This document shows positions 37,000-44,957 of a stretch of 64,000 nt of DNA, one piece after another. Numbering within the stretch: the first letter of the stretch is position 1; each line of letters starts with the position of its first letter. Location of the stretch: positions 6,386,001-6,450,000 of the forward strand of contig NZ_JACBZH010000001.1 in the NCBI RefSeq assembly GCF_013407855.1, given 5' to 3'. The notes beneath the pieces are model-generated. The model was not told where the DNA came from. It saw only the letters and a program-made list of their open reading frames with translations, and did no database searches. This stretch comes from Actinopolymorpha rutila. Its GTDB lineage: Bacteria > Actinomycetota > Actinomycetes > Propionibacteriales > Actinopolymorphaceae. Both the position numbers and the translations under genes were made by a program.

Positions 37000-38178
37000 A
37001 TGATCACCATGACTCTTCGGCGCGCCGCCGTCACCGCCTGCGTCAGCCTCGCGGCCCTGGGCCTCCTCGTTCCTGGTGTCGCCCAGGCGGGGACCGAGGT
37101 CCACCCGGCGGACCCGCCTCAGCGCCCGTCCGCCGCCCCGTCCCTCACTCTCCCGCGACCCACCGGACCGTACGGCGTGGGATCGGACACGCTGCACCTC
37201 GTCGACGCCGCCCGGCCGGACCCGTGGGTGCCCGAGGCGGGCCCCCGAGAGCTCATGGTCTCGATGTACTACCCGGCGCGCCGGGCATCGGGGACGCCGA
37301 CGGGATACGTCACACCACACGAGTCCGAGCTGATCCTCACCAGCCAGGGCGTCACCGACGTCCCCGCGGACATCCTGAGCACCGTCCGGACGTACGCCCG
37401 ATCCGGCGCGGCACCGCGGGCCGGCAGACACGACTATCCGCTCGTCGTCCTCTCGCCCGGGTTCAGTTTCCCGCGGACCTCGCTCACGGCGCTGGCGGAG
37501 GATCTCGCCAGCAACGGCTACGTCGTCGCCGCCGTGGAGCACACGTACGAGTCGGTGGCCACGACCTTCCCCGACGGTCACGTCACCACCTGCGTGGCGT
37601 GTGAGGCGGACACGACACCGCAACGGATCATCCAGGGACGAGCCGCCGATGTCTCGTTCGTTCTGGACGAACTCGTGGGTCCGCACCCGGCCTGGCGGCT
37701 CGCCCGCCTGATCGCCCCGGCGCGGATCGGGATGGCCGGCCACTCCATCGGCGGCGCGTCCGGCGGATCCACCGCCGCCCGCGATCCGCGCGTCCGGGCC
37801 GCGGTGAACCTGGACGGCACGCAGTTCGACCCGCTGCCCGAGACCGGGCTGGACGTGCCGTTCATGTTCCTGGGCACCGAGGACGGCCACTCTCCGGGCG
37901 GGGGCGAGGACACCACCTGGGACCGGGACTGGCAGCGGCTGACCGGATGGAAGCGATGGGTCACCGTCAGCGGCAGCGGGCACTCCTCGTTCACCGACTA
38001 CGGAACCCTGGCCGACCAGCTCGGCGTGGACATCGGGCAGACGATCGCCGGCGACCGTGCCGTGCGGATCACGAACGCGTACGTGGGTGCGTTCTTCGAC
38101 CAGCACCTGCGCGGGCGGCACCGCCCACTACTCGACGGCCCGTCGCGGACGTATCCGGAGGTGCGCTTCCGGCCCTGA
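37000..38178 (+). CDS. Secreted alpha/beta hydrolase (PAF-acetylhydrolase-like)
   Basis: The 392-residue product has a signal peptide (LRRAAVTACVSLAALGLLVP to AQA). The hydrolase fold shows the oxyanion strand YPLVVLSPGFSFPRT, nucleophile elbow GMAGHSIGGASGG, an acid in FLGTEDGHS, and the His in VSGSGHSSFTD. ELMVSMYYPAR at the start matches the PAF-AH/dienelactone-like family, which includes polyester- and phospholipid-cleaving enzymes. Start ATG at 37000 with AGGGTG upstream; ATG at 37009 or GTG at 36991 are alternatives. Monocistronic. Confidence 0.87.
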   Translation: MITMTLRRAAVTACVSLAALGLLVPGVAQAGTEVHPADPPQRPSAAPSLTLPRPTGPYGVGSDTLHLVDAARPDPWVPEAGPRELMVSMYYPARRASGTPTGYVTPHESELILTSQGVTDVPADILSTVRTYARSGAAPRAGRHDYPLVVLSPGFSFPRTSLTALAEDLASNGYVVAAVEHTYESVATTFPDGHVTTCVACEADTTPQRIIQGRAADVSFVLDELVGPHPAWRLARLIAPARIGMAGHSIGGASGGSTAARDPRVRAAVNLDGTQFDPLPETGLDVPFMFLGTEDGHSPGGGEDTTWDRDWQRLTGWKRWVTVSGSGHSSFTDYGTLADQLGVDIGQTIAGDRAVRITNAYVGAFFDQHLRGRHRPLLDGPSRTYPEVRFRP

Positions 38179-38193
38179 CGTCCGGAGCGCATG

Positions 38194-38859
38194 TCAACGC
38201 GCTGTTGCAGCACGGGTTGCGAGCACGTAGCACTGCGAGGTCTTCTCCCAGCCCTCCGGCTCGCGGACGACCCGGGCGTGCAGCACGAAGCCGTTGTCCC
38301 GCAGGTCCGCGATCACCCGGTCCGGGCTCAGCCGGTACACGTCGTACGACACCTCGTGGCCGTACGCCTGCTCCAGCCGGACCTTCTGGTCCTCCCCCAC
38401 CTGGAAGCCGAGCAGCAGCCGGCCGCCGGGACGCAGCACCCGGGCGAACTCCGCGAACACCGGCTCCTGCTCCTCGGGCGGGGTGTGGATGACGGAGTAC
38501 CACCCGAGGACTCCGGCGAGTTCGGCGTCGGCGAGGTCCAGCGCGGTGATCGTTCCCTCGGCGAACCGCAGCCCGGGGTGGTCCCGGCGCGCCTGCGCCA
38601 GCATCCCCGGCGACAGGTCGACGCCTAACGCGTCCAGGCCGAGCGTGGCCAGGTGCCCGGTGACCCGCCCGGTCCCGCAGCCGAGGTCACCCACCGGTCC
38701 GCCGCCGTCGGCCAGGACGAGCTCGGCGAAGGCCGCGAGCATCGCCCGCTCCACCGGCTTTCCGGCGAGCTCGTCCCGGAACATCTCGGCGTAGTCGGCG
38801 GCCACGGTGTCGTAGGCGGTTCTGGTCACGTGCAGGTGGGGGGCTTCGACGTCGGTCAC
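38194..38859 (-). CDS. Class I SAM-dependent methyltransferase
   Basis: The 221-residue product has motif I VGDLGCGTGRVTGHLATLG, motif II ALGVDLSPGMLAQARRD, GVLGWYSVIHTPPEEQ and LRPGGRLLLGFQVGED. TRTAYDTVAADYAEMF at the start is typical of the UbiE-like small-molecule group. GTG at 38859 is chosen because the domain starts there; no strong ribosome site is visible. The frame is open further upstream but without similarity to a domain. Substrate unknown. Confidence 0.85.
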   Translation of the reverse strand: MTDVEAPHLHVTRTAYDTVAADYAEMFRDELAGKPVERAMLAAFAELVLADGGGPVGDLGCGTGRVTGHLATLGLDALGVDLSPGMLAQARRDHPGLRFAEGTITALDLADAELAGVLGWYSVIHTPPEEQEPVFAEFARVLRPGGRLLLGFQVGEDQKVRLEQAYGHEVSYDVYRLSPDRVIADLRDNGFVLHARVVREPEGWEKTSQCYVLATRAATAR

Positions 38860-39089
38860 CCGCCCGACCGTACTGTCTACCCCGGACCCACTGTCGCCGC
38901 CGCTCCGCAGGCACCGCGGCGCAGCCCCGGAGCCCGCCCGCCACGTACGGACCTCGACCGGCCCAGCGCGGCCGTTTGTGCGGATCGGACAAATCCGCGC
39001 CGCCGACTCCGTGGGCTGCCGCGCTGATGAGGCGTGAACGACTTGGCAAAGTGGCGGATAGTGGAGCTTCACGAAGAAGGGGTGCGCTG

Positions 39090-40313
39090 ATGACTGCTGG
39101 CAACGAGGCCGTTCTGGTGACCGGACTCGGCGCGACGACACCACTCGGCGGGGACGTCGACTCGACCTGGGCGGCCATGCTCGCCGGCGAGTCGGGGATC
39201 ACTCCCCTCGAGGAGGAGTGGGCGGCCGACCTCCCAGTGCGGATAGCAGGCCGGTTGAAGGTCGACCCCAGCGAGGTCATGGGCCGGGTCGAGGCCAGGC
39301 GGCTGGACCGCTGCGAGCAGATCGCCCTCATCGCCGCCCGGCAGGCCTGGGAGCACGCCGGCCGGCCCGAAGTCGAGCCCGAGCGGCTGGCGGTGGCCAT
39401 CGGCACCGGCGTCGGCGGGGTGCTCACCACCCTCGGCCAGGACGACGTGCTGGAGACGTCCGGCGTACGCCGGGTCTCCCCGCACACGGTGCCGATGCTG
39501 ATGCCGAACGGTCCCGCGGCGTACGTCAGCATGGACCTCGGCGCCCGCGGCGGCGCGCACACCCCGGTCAGCGCCTGCGCGTCCGGCGCGGAGGCGATCG
39601 CCCTCGGGCTCGACCTGATCCGGCTCGGCCGCGCCGACGTCGTGATCGCCGGTGGTACGGAAGCCTGCATCAGCGCACTGCCGCTGGTCGGGTTCGCCAA
39701 CGCGCGCGCCCACTCGATGCGCAACGACGCACCCCAGGAGGCCTCGCGGCCCTTCGACGTCGACCGGGACGGCTTCGTCTTCGCCGAGGGTGCCGCCGTG
39801 CTCGTCCTGGAGCGCGCCGACTTCGCCGCGGCCCGCTCGGCGCGCGTGCACGCCGCCCTCGCCGGCTCCGGCCTCACTTCCGACGCCGGTCACATCACCG
39901 CCGGTAGCCAGGAAGGCCAGGCCCGCGCGATCCGGATGGCGCTCAGGTCCGCCGGGGTGGCTCCGGAGGAGATCGGGCTCGTCCACGCGCACGCGACCTC
40001 CACTCCGATGGGTGACGTCACCGAGGCCGGTTCGATCACCGAGGCGATCGGCCCGCACCCGGCCGTGACCGCGACGAAGTCGATGACCGGCCACACGTTC
40101 GGGGCCGCGGGCGCGATCGGTGCGATGGCCACGATCCTCGCTCTCCGCGACCAGGTCGTTCCGCCGACGATCAACCTCCACCAGCTCGACCCGCAGGTGA
40201 AGCTCGACGTGGTGTCCGGCGAGGCGCGCAAGATGCAGTTGAACGCGGCGCTGGCGAACTCGTTCGGCTTCGGCGGCCACAACGCGGCGCTGGTGTTCAC
40301 CACCGCACCGTGA
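39090..40313 (+). CDS. Beta-ketoacyl-ACP synthase II (FabF-like)
   Basis: The 407-residue thiolase-fold product starts VLVTGLGATTPLGGDVDSTW and has catalytic Cys in PVSACASGAEAI, His in VHAHATSTPMGD, Lys in ATKSMTGHTFGAAG and the GFGGHNAALVF end. It condenses malonyl-ACP with an acyl-ACP chain. It is not near acpP, fabD or fabH, so it is a lone copy, either a second FAS II condensing enzyme or part of specialised lipid synthesis. Start ATG at 39090; AAGGGG lies upstream. Confidence 0.92.
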   Translation: MTAGNEAVLVTGLGATTPLGGDVDSTWAAMLAGESGITPLEEEWAADLPVRIAGRLKVDPSEVMGRVEARRLDRCEQIALIAARQAWEHAGRPEVEPERLAVAIGTGVGGVLTTLGQDDVLETSGVRRVSPHTVPMLMPNGPAAYVSMDLGARGGAHTPVSACASGAEAIALGLDLIRLGRADVVIAGGTEACISALPLVGFANARAHSMRNDAPQEASRPFDVDRDGFVFAEGAAVLVLERADFAAARSARVHAALAGSGLTSDAGHITAGSQEGQARAIRMALRSAGVAPEEIGLVHAHATSTPMGDVTEAGSITEAIGPHPAVTATKSMTGHTFGAAGAIGAMATILALRDQVVPPTINLHQLDPQVKLDVVSGEARKMQLNAALANSFGFGGHNAALVFTTAP

Positions 40314-40326
40314 CCTGACCACGCAC

Positions 40327-40365
40327 ACTGACCCCCGTTCGCCGTGACCGGCGACGGGGGTCAGT
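40327..40365. terminator. Bidirectional terminator between ketoacyl synthase and VOC genes
   Basis: ACTGACCCCCGT pairs with ACGGGGGTCAGT, extended after one bulged base by CGCCG/CGGCG around a TGAC loop. It overlaps the VOC stop at 40361. Confidence 0.85.
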
Positions 40366-40747
40366 CCGTCGCGGCCGGGTGGTCGCTCGCGCTCCTGCGG
40401 AGTACGCAGAACTCGTTGCCCTCGGGGTCGGCGAGCACGGCCCAGCCGTGGTCGGCGCCGCTGCGGCGGTCGGTGACCATGGTCGCCCCGACCTTGAGCA
40501 GGCGGTCGACCTCCGCGTCGGGATCACCCGCGGGGCGAAGGCACACGTGGGCGCGGTTCTTCACAGTCTTCGGCTCGGGCACCCGGCAGAAGAAGAGTGT
40601 CGGCCCGAACGCCTGGGCGATGCTGGCCTCTGGGTCACCGGGAAAGTCGTCCGCGGCCAACGGCCGGCCGGTGACCTTGCTCCAGAACTGCGCCAGCTCG
40701 AACGGCTCGGCGCAGTCGAACACGATGTTGTGCACGACGGCGGTCAT
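40361..40747 (-). CDS. VOC/glyoxalase-fold protein
   Basis: The 128-residue product has two beta-alpha-beta-beta-beta units: VHNIVFDCAEPFELAQFWSK and VCLRPAGDPDAEVDRLLKVG, ending WAVLADPEGNEFCVL. This is the single-domain VOC family common in actinobacteria, with His/Glu metal positions only partly kept. Start MTAVVHN at 40747. It is 22 bases upstream of the regulator gene stop on the same strand. Function unknown. Confidence 0.85.
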   Translation of the reverse strand: MTAVVHNIVFDCAEPFELAQFWSKVTGRPLAADDFPGDPEASIAQAFGPTLFFCRVPEPKTVKNRAHVCLRPAGDPDAEVDRLLKVGATMVTDRRSGADHGWAVLADPEGNEFCVLRRSASDHPAATD

Positions 40748-40769
40748 CGAACCGTTATAACACCGCGTG

Positions 40770-41390
40770 TCAGTGCGACTCCAGACCGCGCAAGGCATCG
40801 GCGAGCGCGTCGAACACTCTTTCCACCACGGCCTTCTGGCCCGCGTGAACCTTCGTCACCTTGTCGCCGGCCATGATCCGCAGCCGGGCGGTGTCGTAGA
40901 CCGTGCCGTGGGCGGCGGCGACGAACCCCGCGCCCAGGGTGGCGCCGGTCTCGTCGAAGCCCTCGGCGCGGAGCATGTCCACCAGCTCCGCGCGAAGCTC
41001 GTCCTGCTGCTCCAGCGTTCGCGCGCGCAGCGCCGGGGTCTCGTCGACGACCTTCCAGAACGCCTTGCCGTGCTCGACCACACCCGACATCGGATGGCGT
41101 TCGGCCAGCCATCCCAGGTGCAGCCTGCGCAGCGCCTCGGCGACCGGCTCGCCCAGCCCGCGCTCGCTGATCGCCTGCCGGAAGTCGACCACCGTCTCCG
41201 CGGACCGGTCCAGGAACAGATCCTCCTTGCGCGGGAAGTAGTTGAACACGGTCATCCGGGACACGCCGGCCGCCTCGGCCACCTCGGCGATGGTCACGTC
41301 GTCGAATCCCCGCGCGAGGAACATCCCGGTCGCGACGTCGGAGATCCGGCGCCGGGTCTCCCACTTCTTGCGTTCCCGCAGCCCGGTCAT
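40770..41390 (-). CDS. TetR family transcriptional regulator
   Basis: The 206-residue product has a TetR domain (WETRRRISDVATGMFLARGF, VTIAEVAEAAGVSRMTVFNY) and a C-terminal ligand domain. ATG at 41390 lies seven bases from a -10-like TATGCT on the minus strand, so the transcript is probably leaderless. It is divergent from the FAD monooxygenase and shares a perfect palindrome with it, the expected autoregulated repressor design. An upstream in-frame Met would lie inside the operator. Confidence 0.92.
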   Translation of the reverse strand: MTGLRERKKWETRRRISDVATGMFLARGFDDVTIAEVAEAAGVSRMTVFNYFPRKEDLFLDRSAETVVDFRQAISERGLGEPVAEALRRLHLGWLAERHPMSGVVEHGKAFWKVVDETPALRARTLEQQDELRAELVDMLRAEGFDETGATLGAGFVAAAHGTVYDTARLRIMAGDKVTKVHAGQKAVVERVFDALADALRGLESH

Positions 41391-41399
41391 GGCGAAAGC

Positions 41400-41427
41400 A
41401 TACTCAGTCGAAACTTGTACTGAGTAT
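41400..41427. promoter_or_regulatory. Perfect operator palindrome between TetR and monooxygenase
   Basis: ATACTCAGT, 10-base spacer, ACTGAGTAT. Each arm runs into a -10 box, TATGCT for the regulator (minus) and TATATT for the monooxygenase (plus), so repressor binding would block both promoters. Confidence 0.8.
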
Positions 41428-41430
41428 ATT
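41425..41430 (+). promoter_or_regulatory. -10 box TATATT of the monooxygenase gene
   Basis: Five of six consensus bases, ending eight bases before the ATG at 41439, with no room for a ribosome site. A leaderless transcript is likely. No clear -35. Confidence 0.55.
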
Positions 41431-41438
41431 TTCATGTC

Positions 41439-43025
41439 ATGGTGACTTCCATGCGCGAACCGAAGACCTGGGACGTACTCGTGGCCGGCGGTGGGCCGGT
41501 CGGACTCATGCTCGCCTGCGAGCTACGGCTGCACGGCGCCGACGTACTTGTGCTGGAACGCCTGACCGAACCGGACGCCACCATCAAGGCAGGTTCGGTG
41601 AACGTGCCCACGCTGGAGGCGTTCCGCCGACGTGATCTCCTCGCCCCGATCGAGCGGTTCCAGGCCGGCATGCTGGCCTCGGTCGCGCAGATGTGGGCCG
41701 AGCCGGGCAAGCCCGCGCCCGACGTGACTGTCGTACGGGAGCGGATGCGCACGGTGGGCGGCCACTTCGGTGGCCTGTTCAAGCTCGATCCGACCCGGCT
41801 GGACGCCGACGACCCCGACCTGGACATCACCGACGGCAACCCGCTGGCGGTGATGCCCCAGATCGAGGTCGAACGCCTGCTGGCCGACCGGGCCGCCGAG
41901 CTCGGCGTGGAGGTCCGACGCGGCGTCGCCGTCACCGAAGTCGATCGGGACGACGACGGGGTGAGCGTGCGGTGCGGCGGGGCGGAGGTGATCCGTGCGC
42001 GCTACCTGGTCGGATGCGACGGCGGGCGCAGCATCGTGCGCCGGCAGACCGGCTTCGACTTCCCCGGCACCGATCCCTGCATCACCGGACACCAGGCCAT
42101 GGTGACGATCGACCATCCGGAGCGGCTGTCGAAGGGCTGGACCCGCACCGAGATCGGCACGTACGTCCACGGGCCGATGCCGGGCCGGATCCTCACCGTG
42201 GAGTACGACGGTCCGCCCACCGGCCGCGACCTGCCGGTCACCCGCGAGGAGCTGGAGACCAGCCTGCGGAAGGTCAGCGGGCAGGACGTACGGATCACCG
42301 CGGTGGAGAGCGCGACCAGGTTCACCGACAACGCCCGGCAGGTCACGGCGTACCGGAAGGGCCGGGTCCTGCTGGCCGGCGACGCCGCCCACGTGCACTC
42401 ACCGTTCGGCGGCCAGGGACTCAACCTCGGCATCGGCGACGCCGTCAACCTGGGGTGGAAGCTGGCCGCGGTCGTGCGGGGCCGTGCCGACGTCGACCTG
42501 CTCGACACCTACACGACCGAACGCCACCCGATCGCCGCGCGCGTGCTGGAGATCACCCGCGCCCAGGTGGCGCTGATGCGGCCCGGCCCGCACACGACCG
42601 CGTTGCGGGACGTGATGTCGGACCTGATGGACACCCACGAGGGGAACGCCTGCTTCGTCAAGCTGATCGGCGGGTTCGCCCAGCGGTACGACCTCGGCGG
42701 CGATCACCCGTTGGTCGGCCGCCTGATGCCGTTGCTGCGGCTGGCGGACGGCACGACGCTCGCCGACCACTTCCACGACGGCGGCTTCGTCCTGCTCGAC
42801 CTTTCCGGCGCCGACCAGTTGCGGGCGTTCGCGACCGGCACCGACCAGTGCGTGAAGGTCGTCACCAGCAAGGCGGAATCCAGCGGGCTCAGCGGACTGC
42901 TCGTTCGACCGGACGGCTACGTGGCCTGGGGTCGGGAGGACGGCACCGCCGAAGGGTTGCCGGAGGCGTTGTCCCGCTGGACCCGGACCAGCTGTCAACA
43001 GCCGGTTGGCGCGAGCAGGAGCTAG
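41439..43025 (+). CDS. FAD-dependent aromatic hydroxylase (group A, RdmE/tetracycline-type)
   Basis: The 528-residue product has FAD fingerprint VLVAGGGPVGLMLACELRLHG, DG motif YLVGCDGGRSIVRRQTG, GD motif RVLLAGDAAHVHSPFGGQGL and a C-terminal thioredoxin-like domain (about 400-528; FVLLDLSGADQLRAF). This architecture is that of polyketide and antibiotic hydroxylases such as rifampicin monooxygenase. It would hydroxylate a phenolic or polyketide compound, for catabolism or drug inactivation. Controlled by the divergent TetR. Its 3' end overlaps the convergent hydrolase by four bases. Confidence 0.92.
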   Translation: MVTSMREPKTWDVLVAGGGPVGLMLACELRLHGADVLVLERLTEPDATIKAGSVNVPTLEAFRRRDLLAPIERFQAGMLASVAQMWAEPGKPAPDVTVVRERMRTVGGHFGGLFKLDPTRLDADDPDLDITDGNPLAVMPQIEVERLLADRAAELGVEVRRGVAVTEVDRDDDGVSVRCGGAEVIRARYLVGCDGGRSIVRRQTGFDFPGTDPCITGHQAMVTIDHPERLSKGWTRTEIGTYVHGPMPGRILTVEYDGPPTGRDLPVTREELETSLRKVSGQDVRITAVESATRFTDNARQVTAYRKGRVLLAGDAAHVHSPFGGQGLNLGIGDAVNLGWKLAAVVRGRADVDLLDTYTTERHPIAARVLEITRAQVALMRPGPHTTALRDVMSDLMDTHEGNACFVKLIGGFAQRYDLGGDHPLVGRLMPLLRLADGTTLADHFHDGGFVLLDLSGADQLRAFATGTDQCVKVVTSKAESSGLSGLLVRPDGYVAWGREDGTAEGLPEALSRWTRTSCQQPVGASRS

Positions 43026-43762
43026 CTGTGGACCGCCCGCTGGGTGGGCTCACAGCCGGCGATCTTCAGCAGGACCTCGGCGACCTGGTCCGGCGCGGCC
43101 TCCATCGCCGTGTGCACGGTGGCCAGGTCGTACACCCGCCAGTCACCGCCGAGGCCGGCGGCGATCGGGTCGAAGATGTCCTCGGTCTCCCGGTTGGCCG
43201 TGCAACGGACGTAGCTGCACGGCACTCCCGCACCGACCGGTTGGGTGAGACGGACCGGTTCCTCGAAGCACCGCAGCGGATGGTCGGTCCACCGTGGGTT
43301 CATCCACCGGAGGTTCTCCTCCGTGGACGCGGTACGCCACTCGTCCTCCAGCGGGATGCGCCAGCCGTCACCCTCGCGCTCGGCGAGTTCGCGGTTGTGC
43401 CGGGCACCGCCGACCGGCACCAGGTCGTGCAGCGACTGCCCGTCGCGAGGGACGAAGGCATCCAGAAAGACAAGCTGGGCAAGGCGTTCGGGCACCCGGT
43501 CGCACACGCCGGTGACGACCATACCGCCGTAGCTGTGCCCGACGAGCACGACGTCGGCGACGTCGTCGTACTCCAGCACCCGGACGACGTCCTCGACGTG
43601 CGTGCCGAGCCCGACCTCCGGAGAGGCCAGGTGGGCCCGCTCACCGAGCCCGGTGAGGGTGGGCGTCCGGACGTCGTGCCCCTGCGCCCGCAGAGCAGAC
43701 GCGACGTGTTTCCAGATCCAGCCGCCACACCAGGCGCCGTGGACAAGTACGAACGACGTCAC
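43022..43762 (-). CDS. Alpha/beta hydrolase (salicylate esterase/hydroxynitrile lyase-like)
   Basis: The 246-residue product starts SFVLVHGAWCGGWIWKHVAS (HGxW oxyanion motif) and has nucleophile elbow VVLVGHSYGGMVVTG, an Asp in FLDAFVP region and a His in LATVHTAMEAAPDQV. This is the plant esterase/HNL-like family, in bacteria often PytH-like esterases. GTG at 43762 is chosen because AAGGGAG precedes it; the ATG at 43780 gives six more residues. It could hydrolyse the product or substrate of the adjacent monooxygenase, but it lies on the other strand. Confidence 0.88.
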   Translation of the reverse strand: MTSFVLVHGAWCGGWIWKHVASALRAQGHDVRTPTLTGLGERAHLASPEVGLGTHVEDVVRVLEYDDVADVVLVGHSYGGMVVTGVCDRVPERLAQLVFLDAFVPRDGQSLHDLVPVGGARHNRELAEREGDGWRIPLEDEWRTASTEENLRWMNPRWTDHPLRCFEEPVRLTQPVGAGVPCSYVRCTANRETEDIFDPIAAGLGGDWRVYDLATVHTAMEAAPDQVAEVLLKIAGCEPTQRAVHS

Positions 43763-43812
43763 CGCTTCTCCCTTGGACATGCCGGCCGCTGGACCCGGAC
43801 CACTGCCAACGC

Positions 43813-44205
43813 TCAGTTGCGCCTGCAGACCATCAGGAGGTTGCCGTCGGGGTCACGGAACTGCAGGAACGACACACTGCCGATGTCCTCGATGTCGCTC
43901 TCGACCCTGACGTCGTTGGCCGTCAGGTGCGCGAGGCACGCCTCCAGGTCGGTCGACCACCAGAAGAACCGCGGCGGGCCGGCGATGTCGAAGTCCGGCT
44001 TGTTGGCGTCCAGCGCGAGGCCCACCTCACCGGTGGTCGGCAGGTCGTAGATGGTGTCCTCGTGCGAGGCGTCCCCGACCGGCAGGCCGAGCAACGCGGA
44101 GTACCACTCGATCGACCGTCGCATGTCGCGCACCGGGATGAACACCATGCCGACGCGGTTCTCGATCGGGGAACCTACGTGCCGGCCAGTCGCGTGCGAA
44201 GTCAT
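43813..44205 (-). CDS. VOC/glyoxalase-fold protein
   Basis: The 130-residue product has the VOC units RVGMVFIPVRDMRRSIEWYS and RFFWWSTDLEACLAHLTAND, ending FLQFRDPDGNLLMVCR. Start at 44205 is preceded by AAGGAGG at ideal spacing. Single-domain members bind a metal or small hydrophobic ligand as dimers; activity here is unknown. It lies between the hydrolase and a TetR gene on the same strand, separated by 79 bases from the TetR stop, so it may share its transcript. Confidence 0.87.
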   Translation of the reverse strand: MTSHATGRHVGSPIENRVGMVFIPVRDMRRSIEWYSALLGLPVGDASHEDTIYDLPTTGEVGLALDANKPDFDIAGPPRFFWWSTDLEACLAHLTANDVRVESDIEDIGSVSFLQFRDPDGNLLMVCRRN

Positions 44206-44284
44206 GCGTCCTCCTTGACACCGCTTCCGGTGCCGTCCTGATGCGGTGTCGTCGCGATGAGTGGAATCGATTCCAGGAGCTCGG

Positions 44285-44878
44285 TCACGAAGACAGCGAA
44301 AGTCTGGTGAGGAGCGTATCCAGTGCCCGGCGTACGGCGGTCACCGCGTCGGACCGACGCCGGAATCCCCACACAGTAAGCGATCCCTGCCACTGAGCGA
44401 CCAGGAGCTCACCCAGGCCGGGCACGCCGCCCGGCACGTCACCGGGTACGCCATCCAGGCGTTCCTCGACACCGGTGGCGAGGGTGTCAAGCCACGCTTG
44501 CCCCCGCGCGCGGAGCACCGGATCGCGCAGATCCTCACGGAGCAACATCAACTGGTCGGCGAAGTCGCCGGAATCAGCGGAATCCCCGGGGTCGTACTGC
44601 CCGGTCAGTCGTACGAGCAGGTCGACGACTCCCTCCGGGCCGGCCGGCGCCTCGGCGCACGCGCGCGCGGTCTCCTCGTCGAGCCGGTCCCAGGCGAACA
44701 GCAACGCCGCCCGCAGGAGGTTGGCCCTCGACCCGAACCGCTGCACCAGCGTCGACGCCGCGAGGTCGACCCGGGCAGCCAGCGAGCCGAAGGAGAGCGC
44801 GTCCGGGCCGGAGGCACGCACGATCGACAGCGCGGTGGAAAGGAGCGCTTCGTCGGGGACTGTTCGCTTGCGAGGCAT
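44285..44878 (-). CDS. TetR family transcriptional regulator
   Basis: The 197-residue product has an N-terminal DNA-binding domain (LLSTALSIVRASGPDALSFG, SLAARVDLAASTLVQRFGSR) and a C-terminal domain of the TetR type. Start MPRKRTV at 44878 lies ten bases from a perfect TATAAT on the minus strand. Divergent from the SDR oxidoreductase at 44958, which it probably controls. The frame remains open upstream through the promoter, which is not coding. Confidence 0.88.
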   Translation of the reverse strand: MPRKRTVPDEALLSTALSIVRASGPDALSFGSLAARVDLAASTLVQRFGSRANLLRAALLFAWDRLDEETARACAEAPAGPEGVVDLLVRLTGQYDPGDSADSGDFADQLMLLREDLRDPVLRARGQAWLDTLATGVEERLDGVPGDVPGGVPGLGELLVAQWQGSLTVWGFRRRSDAVTAVRRALDTLLTRLSLSS

Positions 44879-44888
44879 GGCGGGATAG

Positions 44889-44894
44889 ATTATA
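44889..44894 (-). promoter_or_regulatory. Consensus TATAAT -10 box of the TetR gene
   Basis: All six bases match. It lies within an A/T-rich patch in otherwise GC-rich DNA, next to AACGAACGGTTGG, a candidate half-symmetric operator. Predicted 5' leader is only about four bases. Confidence 0.6.
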
Positions 44895-44910
44895 AACGAA
44901 CGGTTGGTCA

Positions 44911-44945
44911 CATACGCCGGGCAGGGTCGCATACGCCGGGCAGGG
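44911..44945. repeat. 16-base perfect direct repeat in the TetR/SDR promoter region
   Basis: CATACGCCGGGCAGGG occurs at 44911-44926 and 44930-44945. The second copy runs directly into the GGAGG ribosome site of the SDR gene. Confidence 0.9.
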
Positions 44946-44957
44946 AGGAACAGCTTC

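Noticed and set aside
39090..43762. Polyketide biosynthetic cluster (ketoacyl synthase plus hydroxylase plus hydrolase)
   Set aside because: No chain-length factor, acyl carrier protein, cyclase or modular PKS. The hydroxylase has its own TetR control and fits catabolism or drug inactivation better.
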